The notes: a model not told the origin generated them from the letters alone. Shown: positions 10,478-22,017, numbered from the stretch's first letter. The stretch: 64,000 bases of DNA from Isoetes taiwanensis (GCA_021234155.1 JAJEKV010000050.1:8954972-9018971); one strand, 5' to 3'. Made by a program: numbers and translations.

Positions 10478-11045
10478 TCACCGTTCTATCCAGTTAAGGT
10501 ATGAATCTAACACTTCACCCACCGCCATCCCCATAGCCAAATTATGCATAATAGACACAAACTTCACCGTAAAAATCATCCGTCGCAAAGTTTTTGGATC
10601 GTAAGATGGTGGATTCATGGCCTGCGTTTGATTGTAGAAGCATTTGAGAGCATCATCATCCACTATGATTATATCATCCTTATTCTCGATATCAAGTTCG
10701 TCCATCATGTTACTCAAGTGTTTGATGAAGATAGGCTTGCATGTTTGGATCCTTGGGATTAGTGAACTTCACACATTTGTTCTGATCCCAAAAGGTCAAC
10801 CAATGTCTATGCATTTCCCCAGTGCCTCCAAAGTATCCTTGATGTTCCTTAGTTCCATGGATGACCAAATACCAACTAGAAATAACCCAAATACCTCATC
10901 TAGCATCTCCTTCAAGTGCGGCCCGGATAGATCCACTTGGTGTTTGATTCTACCGGTGTCCGATGAAACCGATCTCGTGCCACTTTATTTTTCGAAAAAG
11001 TCTTGCAAAGGACTCCGCTTAGGTCGAACACCACAACCTTCTTAG
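10478..11045 (-). pseudogene. Decayed minus-strand coding fragment, unknown family
   Basis: The frame 10717-10478 encodes an acidic segment (ENKDDIIIVDDDALK) followed by a hydrophobic, coding-like C-terminus. Homologous-looking coding continues upstream (to about 11045) in other frames, so several frameshifts must be assumed. It appears to be the downstream end of a gene whose upstream pieces lie at 11.3-14.7 kb. No domain is recognisable. Confidence 0.35.
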
Positions 11046-11329
11046 AAACGCAATGCAAACCTGAAACATCAAACATGTATCCGGGTCAGCAAGATATACG
11101 ATAACACAAACAATACAAACGCCGACAAGCGTGATTTGAGTTAGTCTTAACCAAATCGCTCGGGCGCGGATTTAGTTTGACAACGAAAAATAATCAACGC
11201 ACGCCGGGCGCGATTTAATTCAAAGGTAATACAAATTAAATCACGCTGCGGGGCGATTTCGGGCAAGGCCATACCTATCATCTTCGGTTTATTTGGCTGG
11301 CCGCTTGCCGGTAATTCTCCTCGCCACCC

Positions 11330-11983
11330 TTAATCTTCGGTTTTCCTCGATTTAGAATTGTTATTTTCTATTAGTTCCACAAGGCCCTTCCTTCTCGACA
11401 TTATTTTACTATTGATTTGGCAAACCTGTGAATCACTAGAGTCACCTTGGTTGCCTTCAGTTTCGGTTGCCCTATCAATTAGTTCATTGTTAACCTGTGA
11501 ATCTACTCTATTGTTGCTTGCATCACCCTGAAGGGAGGCAAGGATATTCCCTAAGTTCGCCACGATCACATTACTTTGAGCGGTCGGTTTAGCAGCTATT
11601 TGTTCATTGCTTTCCTTATCAGGCTACGGATTACTAGTTCCCTCACCAGAACCATCGTCCACTTTCGAATTGGACAAGTCTACGAGACTTTTGATTGCTA
11701 ATGATTTCAGGCTGCCATAAGGGCCTTTAAGAGATTTGGCAAGCACATGCATGAGGAATGGTTCAAGAAAGTCTTTGGCCCGCTCATCACTCACAAAGCA
11801 AAGGACATCTTCTAACATCCATAAGAGCCTCTCGCAATATATAACCTCCAACATGAAGCTCCAAGCGGGTTGTATCAATTGGAGCAAATGCCTCGACGAG
11901 GTAAGCAGCCATAGACGGGGAAATCCATTTTTATTTAAGGGGCCCTTCTCCTTAGTTTGTAGCTCGTGACTTGATTTCCCCAC
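11330..11983 (-). pseudogene. Minus-strand coding-like fragments, unknown
   Basis: Two adjacent open frames (11983-11624 and 11569-11330) read on the minus strand. The first has a Leu-rich helical stretch (EVIYCERLLWMLEDVLCFVS) and then SLKSLAIKSLVDLSNS. The second is polar and Ser/Asn-rich. Both fit the style of the coding pieces upstream and downstream. Function unknown. Confidence 0.3.
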
Positions 11984-12599
11984 TTAGGAGGGGTCCCGAT
12001 CCTCATCCTCTTCGACTCATCCTCGTTACGACCGATCCCGATCCGTATGATAGAATATAGTTCTTAAGTCCGGATCATCTAGAAGAAAACATTCCCATGC
12101 ACCGCTATTGTCACCCTTTGGCCTTAGCAATATCATATTCCTCGCCCCGACAAATGGCTATCATAATAAAGATCACATGTGCCATCTTCCGCTCGCTTCG
12201 CAGCTCATTATCCTTAACATCATATATTAGGCATCCCTCCCTAATAACTTTGAGGCACTCCAGATCATGAGCGTGATGATAGTGCATGCATGTGACTCAC
12301 CAAGGACAAACGATGACAATAGTGAAGGATCTCTCGGTTGTCAATCCTATACAGCTGGTAAAGAAGCTGCTATAGTCCTTCTGGTTCATGCCCATATCTC
12401 CTCTCCCACCCCTGCTGTCCAACACAACAAGAAGTTGATTCTGGCAAGAGACCTTTGTACCCAATGGAGACCGAATACTGGATGTTGTCTTCTTCTCCAG
12501 TCTTCTTCTTCACAAGGGCCACTTTTCTTCTCAACTCGGCCCAAGATCTTAGGGGTAGAGTCTCCTTATGTTTTGTATTTTTAGCCTTCAAATTCTTTT

Positions 12600-13217
12600 A
12601 GGAAGTCCTTTGACCGAATACAAACTTCTTGATGTCATCATTCTTGACCTTGTATTTGTCCAAAGAATCCAATTTCGATAATGCCACATCCCCCGATAGC
12701 CTTTGTAACTCAGCTCCTACAGCTACTTCATTGTACGTACATCCTTCACATGGCTGTAGCACTCAATGAAGGACATTCTATCCTTAGTGAAAGCACTCTT
12801 CTTGCATAAGACTTCCTTCTTTAAGCACCGGTCTAAAACCCAAATGGTCTCAGGCGTCGTCTGTAGCCCCCGAAGTCTTTCTCATCTCTCATCACATTCA
12901 AGTCAAAGATGCTTACATCAACAGAGGCACCCTACCCATAGTATCTGGCAGCTTCCCTTGTGCATAAGCGTCCCAGAATTCATTCCACTTTTGCCATACT
13001 GCCTCCTTACAAAACACAATCTTATACGAGTCTGTTGGGCCTGACCTGCTAGACGAGCTTTCAAAAGGATCTGCAATGTCATCACCACTTTTTTTCTTTG
13101 ATTTTCTTGCAGTTTTCTTCTTCTCCTGTATAATTGTCTATGACAGAGTCCGCTCCAAAGAGCTTTTGAAAGCCTCGGACTTTGACCCGCTCGCCGCGGT
13201 GGGTAATGGGCAACCAT
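12600..13217 (-). pseudogene. Minus-strand fragments with a WQKWNEFWDAY segment
   Basis: From about 13140 downwards one frame gives a Lys-rich stretch, then a short Ser-rich region and CKEAVWQKWNEFWDAYAQG, before stops appear near 12910. A further coding-like piece (EVAVGAELQRLSGDVAL) follows near 12720-12660. The aromatic-rich block looks like a genuine protein domain but I cannot assign it. It is part of the same decayed gene as 13.9-14.7 kb. Confidence 0.3.
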
Positions 13218-13420
13218 ATTCCACCCATCGCTGATGGGGGCGTGGCGCTAGCTTGCTCCATATATGGACCGCCAAAAGTACGTGCATTGAATCGAAGATC
13301 GAGACAAGAAACACGCCGGGCACGATTTCAATAGAAAAGATCAACCTCAAAGCACGCCTGGTGTGAAATGAATTAAATACCAATGCAATTCACGCCAGGC
13401 GTGCTTTCGAATCGGTTGAA

Positions 13421-13586
13421 TTCACGCCAGGCGTGCTTTCAAATGAAACCAATTCACGCCAGCGCAAATTCAAATCAAATCAATTCACGCCAGGCGTTTA
13501 ACATTTCACGCCGGCGTGGAATTGGTTTGATTTGAAAGCACGCCTGGCGTGATTTGGTTTCATTTGAAAGTACGCCTGGCGTGAAG
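13421..13586. repeat. Long hairpin built from CACGCCAGGCGTG units
   Basis: Arms 13421-13497 and 13507-13586 are inverted copies, about 90% complementary by eye, with a short AT-rich loop (TTTAACATTT). Each arm holds two to three CACGCC(A/T)GGCGTG palindromes joined by TTTCAAATGAAACCAA-like linkers. Further tandem units precede it at 13312, 13353 and 13391. A transcript from either strand would fold into a near-perfect duplex of about 75 bp. Confidence 0.85.
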
Positions 13587-13891
13587 ATTAAAATGCTAAC
13601 ATCCTAATGCAGTCAATTACCTTTTGTATAGAAATGTCTTCCCCATTTCATTCAAAGTTGCACTAATCTCAGCCAAATCTGCAGGTGAAGTATTGGCATC
13701 CAAGAGACGACACCTCCTATACGCATAGTGATTGTAGAACACGCTTTGGCCCGTTTGTTCTGCCTGCCTGATGAGGGCCTTTTGTGCCTCAACGTATCGT
13801 CAGCCTCACGATGATGACCCAATTTAATGTTATCATTTAACATTAACTCCTCGAAGTTCGTCCACACAGCAGGCTTGTTCGAGATCATATC

Positions 13892-14377
13892 CTAAGGTAA
13901 CACATCCGCTGGCATAGGCATTTGACCTAGATTACTAATCATGCTCTGAACAATCTCCATGGCATGTGCAGGATCATATCTTCTGCTAACATAAATGGAG
14001 CTTGGTGAACGGATGAGGGACTTCACATGGATCGCAAAAGTTTCCTTAAGACCCAATGGATAATGGTCAGAGTACTTATTCAGCTTGTTCATGGCCTCTA
14101 GCTGCGCCACCCTGTCCTCTTCATTCTCAAAAACAGATGCCTCCATACCTTTGACAACTGCAGGAAGAATATCCTTCCCTAGATTTAGGACCCTCTTAGA
14201 AGCTTTCAAGTCAGCTAATTCCCTAGCTTGCTGCAAATAGTGACTTGGTGTCGGTTTATTGAACATGCCTCTACGCATACCGTGAACCCCTTGGCAAATA
14301 GATACTTGCGTAATCGCTACATTGGTGGGCCAGCCATACTTAAAACATGTCTCACCGCTCACATCCTGGCTCCTCAT
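13892..14377 (-). pseudogene. Best-preserved minus-strand ORF of the 10-15 kb region
   Basis: A 161-codon frame has coding character throughout: helical, charged, with VVKGMEASVFENEEDRVAQL and a C-terminal YDPAHAMEIVQSMISNLGQM. Continuations exist in other frames on both sides (13652-13888 downstream; 14374-14744 upstream), so it is a piece of a longer broken gene. I do not recognise the fold. Being embedded in palindrome repeats shared with 16.9-18.6 kb suggests a transposon-borne gene. Confidence 0.4.
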
Positions 14378-14744
14378 GAACGTATCCTTGTATGCGAGAG
14401 CTCTACAAAGTGAGTAAGTCCGAAAGCGATCTTTTTCTTCCGCTTATGTGTAATCTCCAAGAGCAATTTGCGCTTGGTGTCATCCTCTTCCTCACAAGAG
14501 ATTAGGATCCCTTGTTTGGTCATCTTGTGCCGCTTCCTTTTCCTCGAGAAGAGGTTAAGTCGAAGCTTGCCATTTGTCTTGGCAAGGTCAACGCATTCTC
14601 GGCATCCCTCGCCCATTTCCTCTTCGAGGCACGCAGGTCGCTGGTTGCTATAAGAATCAGCCCTTCATCATCTAATGTGAGATCATATGGTATCAAGATC
14701 CGGGGTCGCTTCACCCTTGGTTTCTTACCGTGAATAGACCCCAA
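14374..14744 (-). pseudogene. N-terminal part of the decayed minus-strand gene
   Basis: The frame opens with an ATG at 14744 and encodes a basic start (KKPRVKRPRILIPYD), then switches frame near 14520-14600 into a strongly basic segment (RKRKRHK and ITHKRKKKIAFG), consistent with nuclear localisation. It then feeds into 14377. A start methionine and basic N-terminus make this the likely 5' end of that gene. Confidence 0.4.
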
Positions 14745-15264
14745 TTATTAGGGGTTTTCTTCCTCTTGGGCACCGCAAAAGAAGATGAACATTGGGATTA
14801 TTGTATTTTCCGTAACAAGAGATCATGCAAGGCATGAATTTGAACCTAAATTAGTATAATTCACGCCATGTTCAGAGCTCTTATCAGATACCATGCTATG
14901 CGTGAATTTGAAGCTAAATTAGTATGCATCCACATTTTAAACTACGCACCCTTTATGAATCCATATTTCTCACTATTTAACCTCATTGAACAACCGCTAT
15001 CTCTAACTCATCAAACCTCCAAATCTAAATAGGTGTGTACCCCTCTCATTAAAAATTATTAAGAACTATATTCTATAAAAAAAACAGAGCAAAATTATGT
15101 CCTAAAAAATGCATAATCGAGCATTAATCGAAGGTAATAATTTGAATTCATGCAAAGCATAATAACTCAAATTCATGCAAACCATATTAACTCAAGGCAA
15201 GGAAATAACTCAAATTCATGCAATGCATAATACTCTCCTTACACCGGTGTATTCGTAAGGCAAA
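14745..15264. other. Non-coding with ATTCATGCAA repeats
   Basis: AT-rich spacer. ACTCAAATTCATGCAA-like units occur three times at 15140-15230, and inverted relatives (GCATGAATTTGAACCTAAATTAGTAT) at 14833 and 14900. No gene is visible. Confidence 0.5.
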
Positions 15265-15519
15265 TTAAATACCTTGAATAGGGGTTTCAACGCCCCTCCT
15301 AAAACTTGAGAAGAGCCGGTTTTGAGATTCCTCTTCCACCGCTTCCTCGGCCTCCGGGTCCGCCTCGACCTCGATTCGCTTTAGAAGACATCTCCCGAGT
15401 CGCCTAGTAACAGAGTCTAAGGTCGCCGGATACGCTGGCCCGAGCCGCCAAGAAATAGCTTTTTCTACCCATTTGACGAAATAGCGTTTTCTACCTGCAT
15501 GAGAAAATTTGAATTTCAA
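15265..15519 (-). CDS. Small hypothetical ORF
   Basis: It encodes 84 residues, basic at the N-terminus with an acidic cluster (EVEADPEAEEAVEEESQ). Local base composition is more GC-rich than its surroundings. It may be an exon of the minus-strand element that spans 10-18.6 kb. No homology is recognised and it could be chance. Confidence 0.25.
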   Translation of the reverse strand: MKFKFSHAGRKRYFVKWVEKAISWRLGPAYPATLDSVTRRLGRCLLKRIEVEADPEAEEAVEEESQNRLFSSFRRGVETPIQGI

Positions 15520-16303
15520 GAAAACACAATATGCGCTTCAAATATTCTTGACACATAAAAATAATAATGACGAATATTCACTTTCAAAAAAAAAAACCGT
15601 AGACTTCTTTCATTGAGTTTTAAAACCAATCTACCGTGTTCTTTCATTGATTACATTTATCCCGCCAAAATGTAATTAACCTAAGCTTTCTTCTAACTCG
15701 AATTTTTCCCCGATCATTTTTTTTCATAGCGCCTGTGGATTTCGAACTCGAATCGGCTTCTCAAGAATGGCTACGAATTGTAAGCATCTCATTCCTATAG
15801 CTTGTACAATAATTTCCAATAAATGTGTCCGAATAGGCAATTGTCCGCAGATGTCGAAGATGAATGTTTCATGTTAACTACAAATCGTAAAAGGAAAGTA
15901 GGATTATGCAAGATCGACTCCATCAATCCGACCGCAAACCGCCATGGAATTCCGGGATAAGTATGTCCGAAAGTTACAAGTTGATTAATCGGGCCGCTGC
16001 TATGGATGAAGCTTTACCTCGCAGACACCCCTGGGGGATATGGTTGGAGAAAGTGTTGGAACATTTGTTGCATGGCCAAGAAACCACTTAAAAAGGTATG
16101 TAACATGTATTACATTGTAGAATATAGAAGTAGACAAAATTTGTTGTATTAATTGGAAAAAGTTTACAATTGTATATAATCTGGATAAACCGTATTATAC
16201 AAAATCCCGCATCGCTTCAAGCACGGTCCATCGCTTCAAGCCCGCCTACCGAGTAGCTGGGCTATCGATACTCCCATTTCCATTACAGAGCATAGTGAAT
16301 GGA
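15520..16303. other. Spacer, nothing recognised
   Basis: AT-rich sequence with one 61-codon plus-strand frame at 15906-16091 that lacks recognisable features. No repeats stand out. Confidence 0.35.
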
Positions 16304-16690
16304 TCAGGTAAAACCCCAAAGAAAACCCCTGTGCTCTAGCTCCACCTCCCCCCGCCTCCACAAAAATCCACCTCCCCGCCCTCCCTCCCCGCCCCATCTC
16401 CTACCCATTGGTTGAGCCATCTCCATCGCATTGTATACCACCTGTGGTAGTGGTTCGTGTTGGGGCATCCGAGCATAGAGGCTAGCCACTAAGAAACACA
16501 GCTCCTCATTTTGAATCTTGAGCTGACGGTTGCGAGATTCACTCTCGATCAATGCATGTACTGCATGATCAAAGTGATCAGATAAGAGGGCCAGCCTCGA
16601 GATTGCAAGGGCCTCGAGCCCCGGATTTATAATTGCCCCGGTCTCACCGCCATCATCATTACTTGATCCAAGTACGGGCGGGGGTTGCAA
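16304..16690 (-). CDS. Hypothetical ORF with a coiled-coil-like core
   Basis: A frame of 128 codons: Gly/Asp-rich start, a helical middle (ALAISRLALLSDHFDHAVHA and SRNRQLKIQNEELCFLVASL) resembling a leucine-zipper segment, and a Gly/Arg-rich low-complexity tail. It is flanked by CACGCC palindromes. It is plausibly an accessory protein of the surrounding element. No family is recognised. Confidence 0.3.
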   Translation of the reverse strand: MQPPPVLGSSNDDGGETGAIINPGLEALAISRLALLSDHFDHAVHALIESESRNRQLKIQNEELCFLVASLYARMPQHEPLPQVVYNAMEMAQPMGRRWGGEGGRGGGFLWRRGEVELEHRGFLWGFT

Positions 16691-16872
16691 GATCGGTGCT
16701 CCAAACGGACCGGTGCTCTGCTACGGTTCAACCGGACCGATATTGGAGCCGAACCGAGTCGGGCCGTGTGATTACCGCCCCAAATGTAATTCCAATGCAT
16801 CTTCGCCACCAACCGGGTGATTAATGTAACTTGGCATCTATCAATAGGAAGTGAGCGGAGTAAATCGGTATT

Positions 16873-16979
16873 CACGCGGGCGTGTATTTATTTATAAACT
16901 TAGAAACTAAGAGACACGCCCCTGGCGTGTTTAACTTAAAAAGTTGAAACTAGGGATAAAATTATTTGCACGCCAGCGT
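16873..16979. repeat. Cluster of CACGCC/GGCGTG palindromes
   Basis: Variants CACGCGGGCGTG (16873), CACGCCCCTGGCGTG (16915) and CACGCCAGCGT (16969) lie within about 110 bp. More occur at 17158-17170 (CACGCTTAGCGTG) and 18553-18565. Confidence 0.75.
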
Positions 16980-17711
16980 AAACCGCTATATAGGAAAAAC
17001 TATACGCATTCGTATTCGCATTCAGAGATAGAAAAAATCAGATGATAGATAAAGGCCGCCTTTATCTATTTACTTATCTATCTCTCTGCATGCTTTTTTC
17101 CCCTCTTGACGAATGCGCCGAAATGTATTCATATTCAAGGCTAAGGTTAGCATGGAACACGCTTAGCGTGTTTCAAATATTACCTTTGAGATTTTTCTAA
17201 TGCTTTCTACTACACTTATTCATAATAGAAACTTGCATGCAATAGCATGATTAATTCAGAAGAAGAAAACTCAAGAATTTATCGAAACAAAAAGAAGCGT
17301 ATGAAGTTTATAAAAACTATTCTGTTTTCATAAACATCATCTGCTTCCTCCGCCGAAAGCAAATGCAAAAGCTTGTCTTCTTGGATTAAACCCGCCATTG
17401 AGATTCAAATTAAAAACTAAATGAAAACTAACCTTGAGTTATGAGGCTGGAAGGATTCAAGAACGGAGGACTTTGCTTTTGGTTTTAATTCGGAGGCTTT
17501 TGGATTCTGCACCTTAGTCCCCTCGCTTTTGGTTTTAATTGGAGCCTCCGATGTCCTCTCTCGCTACGATGCTAAACAAAAAAGGCGGAGTCTTTTAGTA
17601 AGTTAGGAATTGCCGAAACCAAACATCTAACATTGCTGAAAAGAAAGCTGCTCACCAAGATTTTAGGAGGGCAGATGCAAACACAGCTGAAGCCAACCGG
17701 CAAATCGTATG
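16980..17711. other. Spacer, nothing recognised
   Basis: AT-rich, with a repeated CTTTTGGTTTTAATT phrase at about 17476 and 17527. No gene is visible. Confidence 0.35.
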
Positions 17712-17804
17712 AAGAAAGGAAGAAATTGTAGGAACTTTGAGAGCGTGAAATGGATTTATATAGGTATAATTAGAAATAAATTAGCGTGAATAATTGATTG
17801 TTTG
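17712..17804 (+). repeat. Direct repeat, copy 1
   Basis: GAGAGCGTGAAATGGATTTA and TTAGCGTGAATAATTGATTG recur with minor changes at 18466-18541, about 750 bp downstream. Confidence 0.75.
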
Positions 17805-18146
17805 AAGAAAAAGTTTGTGAAGAAAACTATTTGATTTCATTCAAAATTGATATGTACAGATGCCAAGAATGGCTTGTAAGTAGATGCCCGAAGGCTTTTC
17901 AAAATATCACAGAAAAAAATGCCCGTAGGCGTGTCGGAAAACAAAAAAAAAAAAAAGAGGGCCACCCGGGATCTACATCAATGTTCTTCCATGTCTGCAA
18001 GAAAGAAGAAAGAGAGGTTAAAAAAGAAAAGAGAAAGAAAGGTGCATTAAAAAAAGAAAAGAGGCAGCCATGCAAACCCTCGGGTTCATCCCAAAACTAT
18101 TGTAAAATTGGTCGAATTCTCGACCTTCTTCTAATCATCTTCTTCT

Positions 18147-18195
18147 CTCCTCCTCCCCTCCTCCTCCTCCTCCTCCTCCCTCCTTCTCCTCCTCC
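18147..18195. repeat. (CCT)n pyrimidine tract
   Basis: About fifteen CCT/CTC triplets with few interruptions, in a locally GC-rich patch. Confidence 0.85.
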
Positions 18196-18243
18196 GGCTG
18201 GGCTTCAGAGAATTCATTCTCTCGCTTTGTGGTCGAGCCAACC

Positions 18244-18447
18244 CTAAAGCAGAGCGGCCAGAATTCTTGAGAATCCTGATCGTCCAACTCCCTCCTCTTC
18301 CTCCTCCGAATCGGAATCGAGGAGAATTGGGGACAGAAAAATCAATTGGGGAGGGGAGGGGGGATTGAGGGGTTCTTCAACCCCGACGCCTTTTGAGGAG
18401 ACCTCGGGTTCTTCATGAAGGTCGAGCGCTGAGGCCGAATGCTTCAT
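18244..18447 (-). CDS. Small acidic/Pro-rich ORF, possible N-terminal exon
   Basis: An ATG at 18447 opens a 67-codon frame with PLNPPSPPQLIF and an acidic run DSDSEEEEEG. It is preceded (on its own strand) by one copy of the 17.7/18.5 kb direct repeat, which could be promoter or 5' leader sequence. It may be the first exon of the minus-strand element. No homology is recognised. Confidence 0.3.
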   Translation of the reverse strand: MKHSASALDLHEEPEVSSKGVGVEEPLNPPSPPQLIFLSPILLDSDSEEEEEGVGRSGFSRILAALL

Positions 18448-18465
18448 GGCAGGCAGAGAAAAAAA

Positions 18466-18541
18466 ATTAGAAGGAATGGAGCTTGAGAGCGTGAACCGGA
18501 TTTACATAGGGTTAATTAGAAATTAGCGTGAATAATTGATT
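18466..18541 (+). repeat. Direct repeat, copy 2
   Basis: This is the second copy of 17712-17804. It is followed immediately by a CACGCCAGGCGTA palindrome at 18553. Confidence 0.75.
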
Positions 18542-18950
18542 GCCTCAAATAACACGCCAGGCGTACAAAATTCCCGCCAGCTATATCATCTAGGGTATAT
18601 TATTATGGATAATAAATTCTCACGTCTACCTTATTAGTTATATGTCTTTTCGTAATCATATATCCAAATTTTCGATAATTAAAATTTGGATATATTTATA
18701 TAAATGTCATTTCCTTGTTGTTGCCACGAAAATTCTTGTTTTAAATGATTTCGTTTACACCCATTGTTATTATTATATTAAATCTATTTCCAAGGAATTT
18801 CTTGCTTTTAAAAAAAAATTGATTTACCTCTACATATTCCATAAATGTACGTACTTTTCTTATCTTATGGTGTAATAATTTTTTCCTACTCATTGACTAA
18901 AAAGGGTGCAATTTGCCTAGGTCAATGGTGCCTCTCCAACTCAACATGGT

Positions 18951-19301
18951 GTGCAACATATTGAAAAGAGAAATATCAATGAAAAACCAACTCCTAGCAA
19001 GAATGTTGAAGAAAAACAATTAGTCCTCTATAGTAGGGTGCAATGGAGGAACAAGAAGGTGAGAATCATGCACAAGTGCAACAAGGAAATAGTAGGCCAA
19101 GGAGTCATTGTGCTAGCAGATCCTGGTCAAGCTGTTAATGATGAAAGGCTAGGGGAAGACAATATTGGTATTGCAATTTCGATGTTGGAAGACAACTGGA
19201 AAGGTAAAGGTTTGGGTGACAAGGAATGTTTTGGTTGTGTCAAGCAATTGAAGGTTCCTTGCATCATGGCATGGCCTATAAGTAGTGTTCAATTTGTGTA
19301 G
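18951..19301 (+). pseudogene. DUF8039-like segment upstream of a transposase-like gene
   Basis: The frame gives KEIVGQGVIVLADPGQAVND, then ERLGEDNIGIAISMLEDNW, and ends with AWPISSVQFV before a TAG. The order (a Gly-x-Val strand, a Pro-Gly, a conserved Leu-Gly, and a terminal AWP...V motif) resembles the DUF8039-type segment found beside plant CACTA/En-Spm genes. That assignment is from memory of the pattern and is tentative. The frame continues past the stop (YIFPELGVVGDND), so the stop is probably a decay lesion. Confidence 0.4.
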
Positions 19302-19361
19302 GATTATATTTTTCCAGAGCTTGGGGTTGTTGGGGACAATGATTGTCTTGATATTGATCCA

Positions 19362-21804
19362 TTGGCAGTTGGAACTCTAAACCTAGGCAAAGGGGGAGAA
19401 GTATCAGTTGCCAGACATTATCCTAGCAAAAGAGCCAAATTGATTAGTGACACCAAACGTGAGACAATGGCAAAGGTTAGGGGCTCAGAGTGTTGTTGGA
19501 GTGGTTGTATGCAATTCTTTACAATAGAACAATTGGTGGAAGCAAGAGCCACTTTTCAAGAGTATACTATTGATGAGAGGAGGACCTACATGTACACAAT
19601 CTTCGAGCATGCACTTCAGGATGAAAGGAACCCAAACAGAAAAAGATACCCTTTACTAGGCAAATGGATATGTCCAAAAGCATGGCAGAATATCCGTGCA
19701 ATTCCAAGTTCTTCATGGCATAATTGGCAAAAAAAACAGGCAGAGGGGAACAGGATTGCTTTACATGGAAATAATGGTTTGTTGAGACCAACAGCTAGGA
19801 TCTTGGCTGCCAGTGAGATATTTGAAAAATATATTGATTTCAATGCAGTAGTCTATGCCACACAAAAAGCGTAAGGGATGAAAAGGGAAGAGCAAGTTAT
19901 TGAGAAAAGGTTACCATCACATTGTACTCAAAAGAGTATTTTGGAAGAAGTGAATTCCCTACTTCGAGAATTAGGAATTTTTCCAATATCCCAACCTAGC
20001 TTTAGTAGGCTATGGAAGAAGCATTTAAATCATGTCACCATAGCAACTTCAAACAACTTTGCAAAGTGCATGTGCTAAGTTGAAGGAGAGACTGTGCAAT
20101 CTAGTCAAAGGGCTAGGATAAGGGAGCATATGAAGGACCATATGATCGACCAACTATCATGTAGATCATGTTATTGGATGTGGAGGACTTTATCCGCATT
20201 GGAACCTAATAACTATTTATGTATTATACATGACAAGATGGACCAAAGAAAAGACTTGTCTTCCACAATTCAAGTACATACTAAAGTCATGTGGAAGATC
20301 ATACCCTTTACAGATCTCAATGATCGGGGCAATCTTGCATGGGCGCACTCAAACCTACTATGGCCATTTTAGTTTGGAGTTGTGGAGTGATGGTCCGATT
20401 TTCATATTGGGAGTATCATGAGGTGTTTGAGAAACTATGAAAATGGATACAATGGTCACCTCCAGACCCTACAACCTAGCCGTGCACTACATAGAGCATT
20501 GTTAGATGGAAACCCTAATAATATTGAAAAGTTCAAAAAGGCAAGGTTTAGGAAGCATGGGTCTAATGAACATGTTGGAGCTTCAACTTCATGCTAGAGC
20601 TCAAGATCTACCCAAAAGGTTCCTCTTGCAACTTGATAATTGTGCCGCCAAAATAAGAACAGTGGACGTTTCTTTCCTATCCTACTTAACAAATTGTGGG
20701 GATATTTGAAAGAGTTAATTTAGGGTTTCTTATGCCCCGCATACCCATGAGGATGTGGATGCATTATTTGGCAAATATAGTTGTATAATCGGGAAGCGTG
20801 AGAAATCACCAACTTTCCTAGGCTAATGGAAATCTTGCATGAATGCACTACTCCAAACCCTATAGCTTCTCTCATAGAAGAAGTGCCCCATTGGAAGAGC
20901 TTTGTGGATGGTTATACATTGATCTTGAAGGTCATTCCGTGCCTCTGCAGCTCCCTTTGTGGGTGAGAGATAGGATTCCAATCTTCCAATGGAAGATGAG
21001 ACCTTCGAGGAGGAGGAGTGGAGAGGAGGGGAGGAAATATGGCGTGAGATGAGAATGGCAAGCCTATGATACCTCCAGTCAACCAAAAGCTCTAAAACCT
21101 ATCAAGAAGTGAAGCAATTGGGATTGACTAAGGAAGGAATCCGTGACTATATAAAGCATTAGCAAAACCAATCCAGATGACACCAACCGCCTTGGTGGCT
21201 TACCGGAAGAAGGTGATTAACCCGCTGGGGAGATAGACACATCCTCGATGAATTGAAAGAAGGGTGGTTGCCTAAAACTAGGTGGAAGACCTTAGCAGTG
21301 TTTGAGGATGTTGATGACACTGTTAGTAGCATTCGTAAGCAATATGCTCCTCCTCCTTCCGACAAACACTCGCTGGTCCTAAGAACAATAGGCCAAAGTT
21401 TCTAGGCATGGATGCTTATGAACCTTCCACCAATCGACTTGGAATGCCACCAATTTGTGGTAGTAAAGCCGCCAGATTTAGATACATATCCAAAGTGTGG
21501 TTGGGGTTCACTATCTCGATATTTGCAAAGAAGAAGGTAATATTAACTTCAACCATGTGCGGGTAGAATGGTGGTGTCCAAAGTGCATCAGTTGACCAAC
21601 GATCGGATAAAGAAAGGTACCTCGATTGTTGGACAAAGAGATGGAGGAGAAAATCTGAAAGTGATCCCGATCTTTGGCTAGACTATGAAAGTGTTTTGTA
21701 CTCATGGACTCCAAACATTATTCCAGCTAGAAATGCGAGAATTACAATACCTCAGGATGTCAGGAAGAAGGCTATGATATCATTGGGGTTGCTTGAAGAG
21801 AGTT
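19362..21804 (+). pseudogene. DUF7869-like (RNase H-fold transposase-like) gene, multiply broken
   Basis: Pieces in successive frames give the full order of this eukaryotic family: a Cys-containing N-terminus (ECCWSGCMQFF), a helical block, GKWICPKAWQNI (like the usual vC..aF helix-turn-helix), then an RNase H-like core with DKMDQRK at about 20229-20250 (family form D-x-MDQ), LQLDNCA at about 20620-20645, and HTHEDVDALFGKYS at 20740-20781. The Asp of DxMDQ, the Asp of LDN and the His/Asp of THEDVD are the likely metal ligands. At least five stops or frameshifts lie between 19.87 and 21.1 kb, so it is non-functional. Coding-like sequence runs to about 21804. Family name is from memory; the motif order is directly visible. 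Confidence 0.65.
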
Positions 21805-22017
21805 GAATAACTATATAAATTTTTTTCATCACGTTTTTATGATATGGTGCTTGCTATATTGTGAAATATTGACTATTTTGTAAATAATATGAGATTACAT
21901 TTTTATACTTTTGAGATGGTTTGTGTGAATTTGAATATGCTATAAAAAACATACAATATGAAATTTGTCCCAAAATTAAGACATAATCCCAATTTAATTG
22001 AATGATGGTTACAGTGA

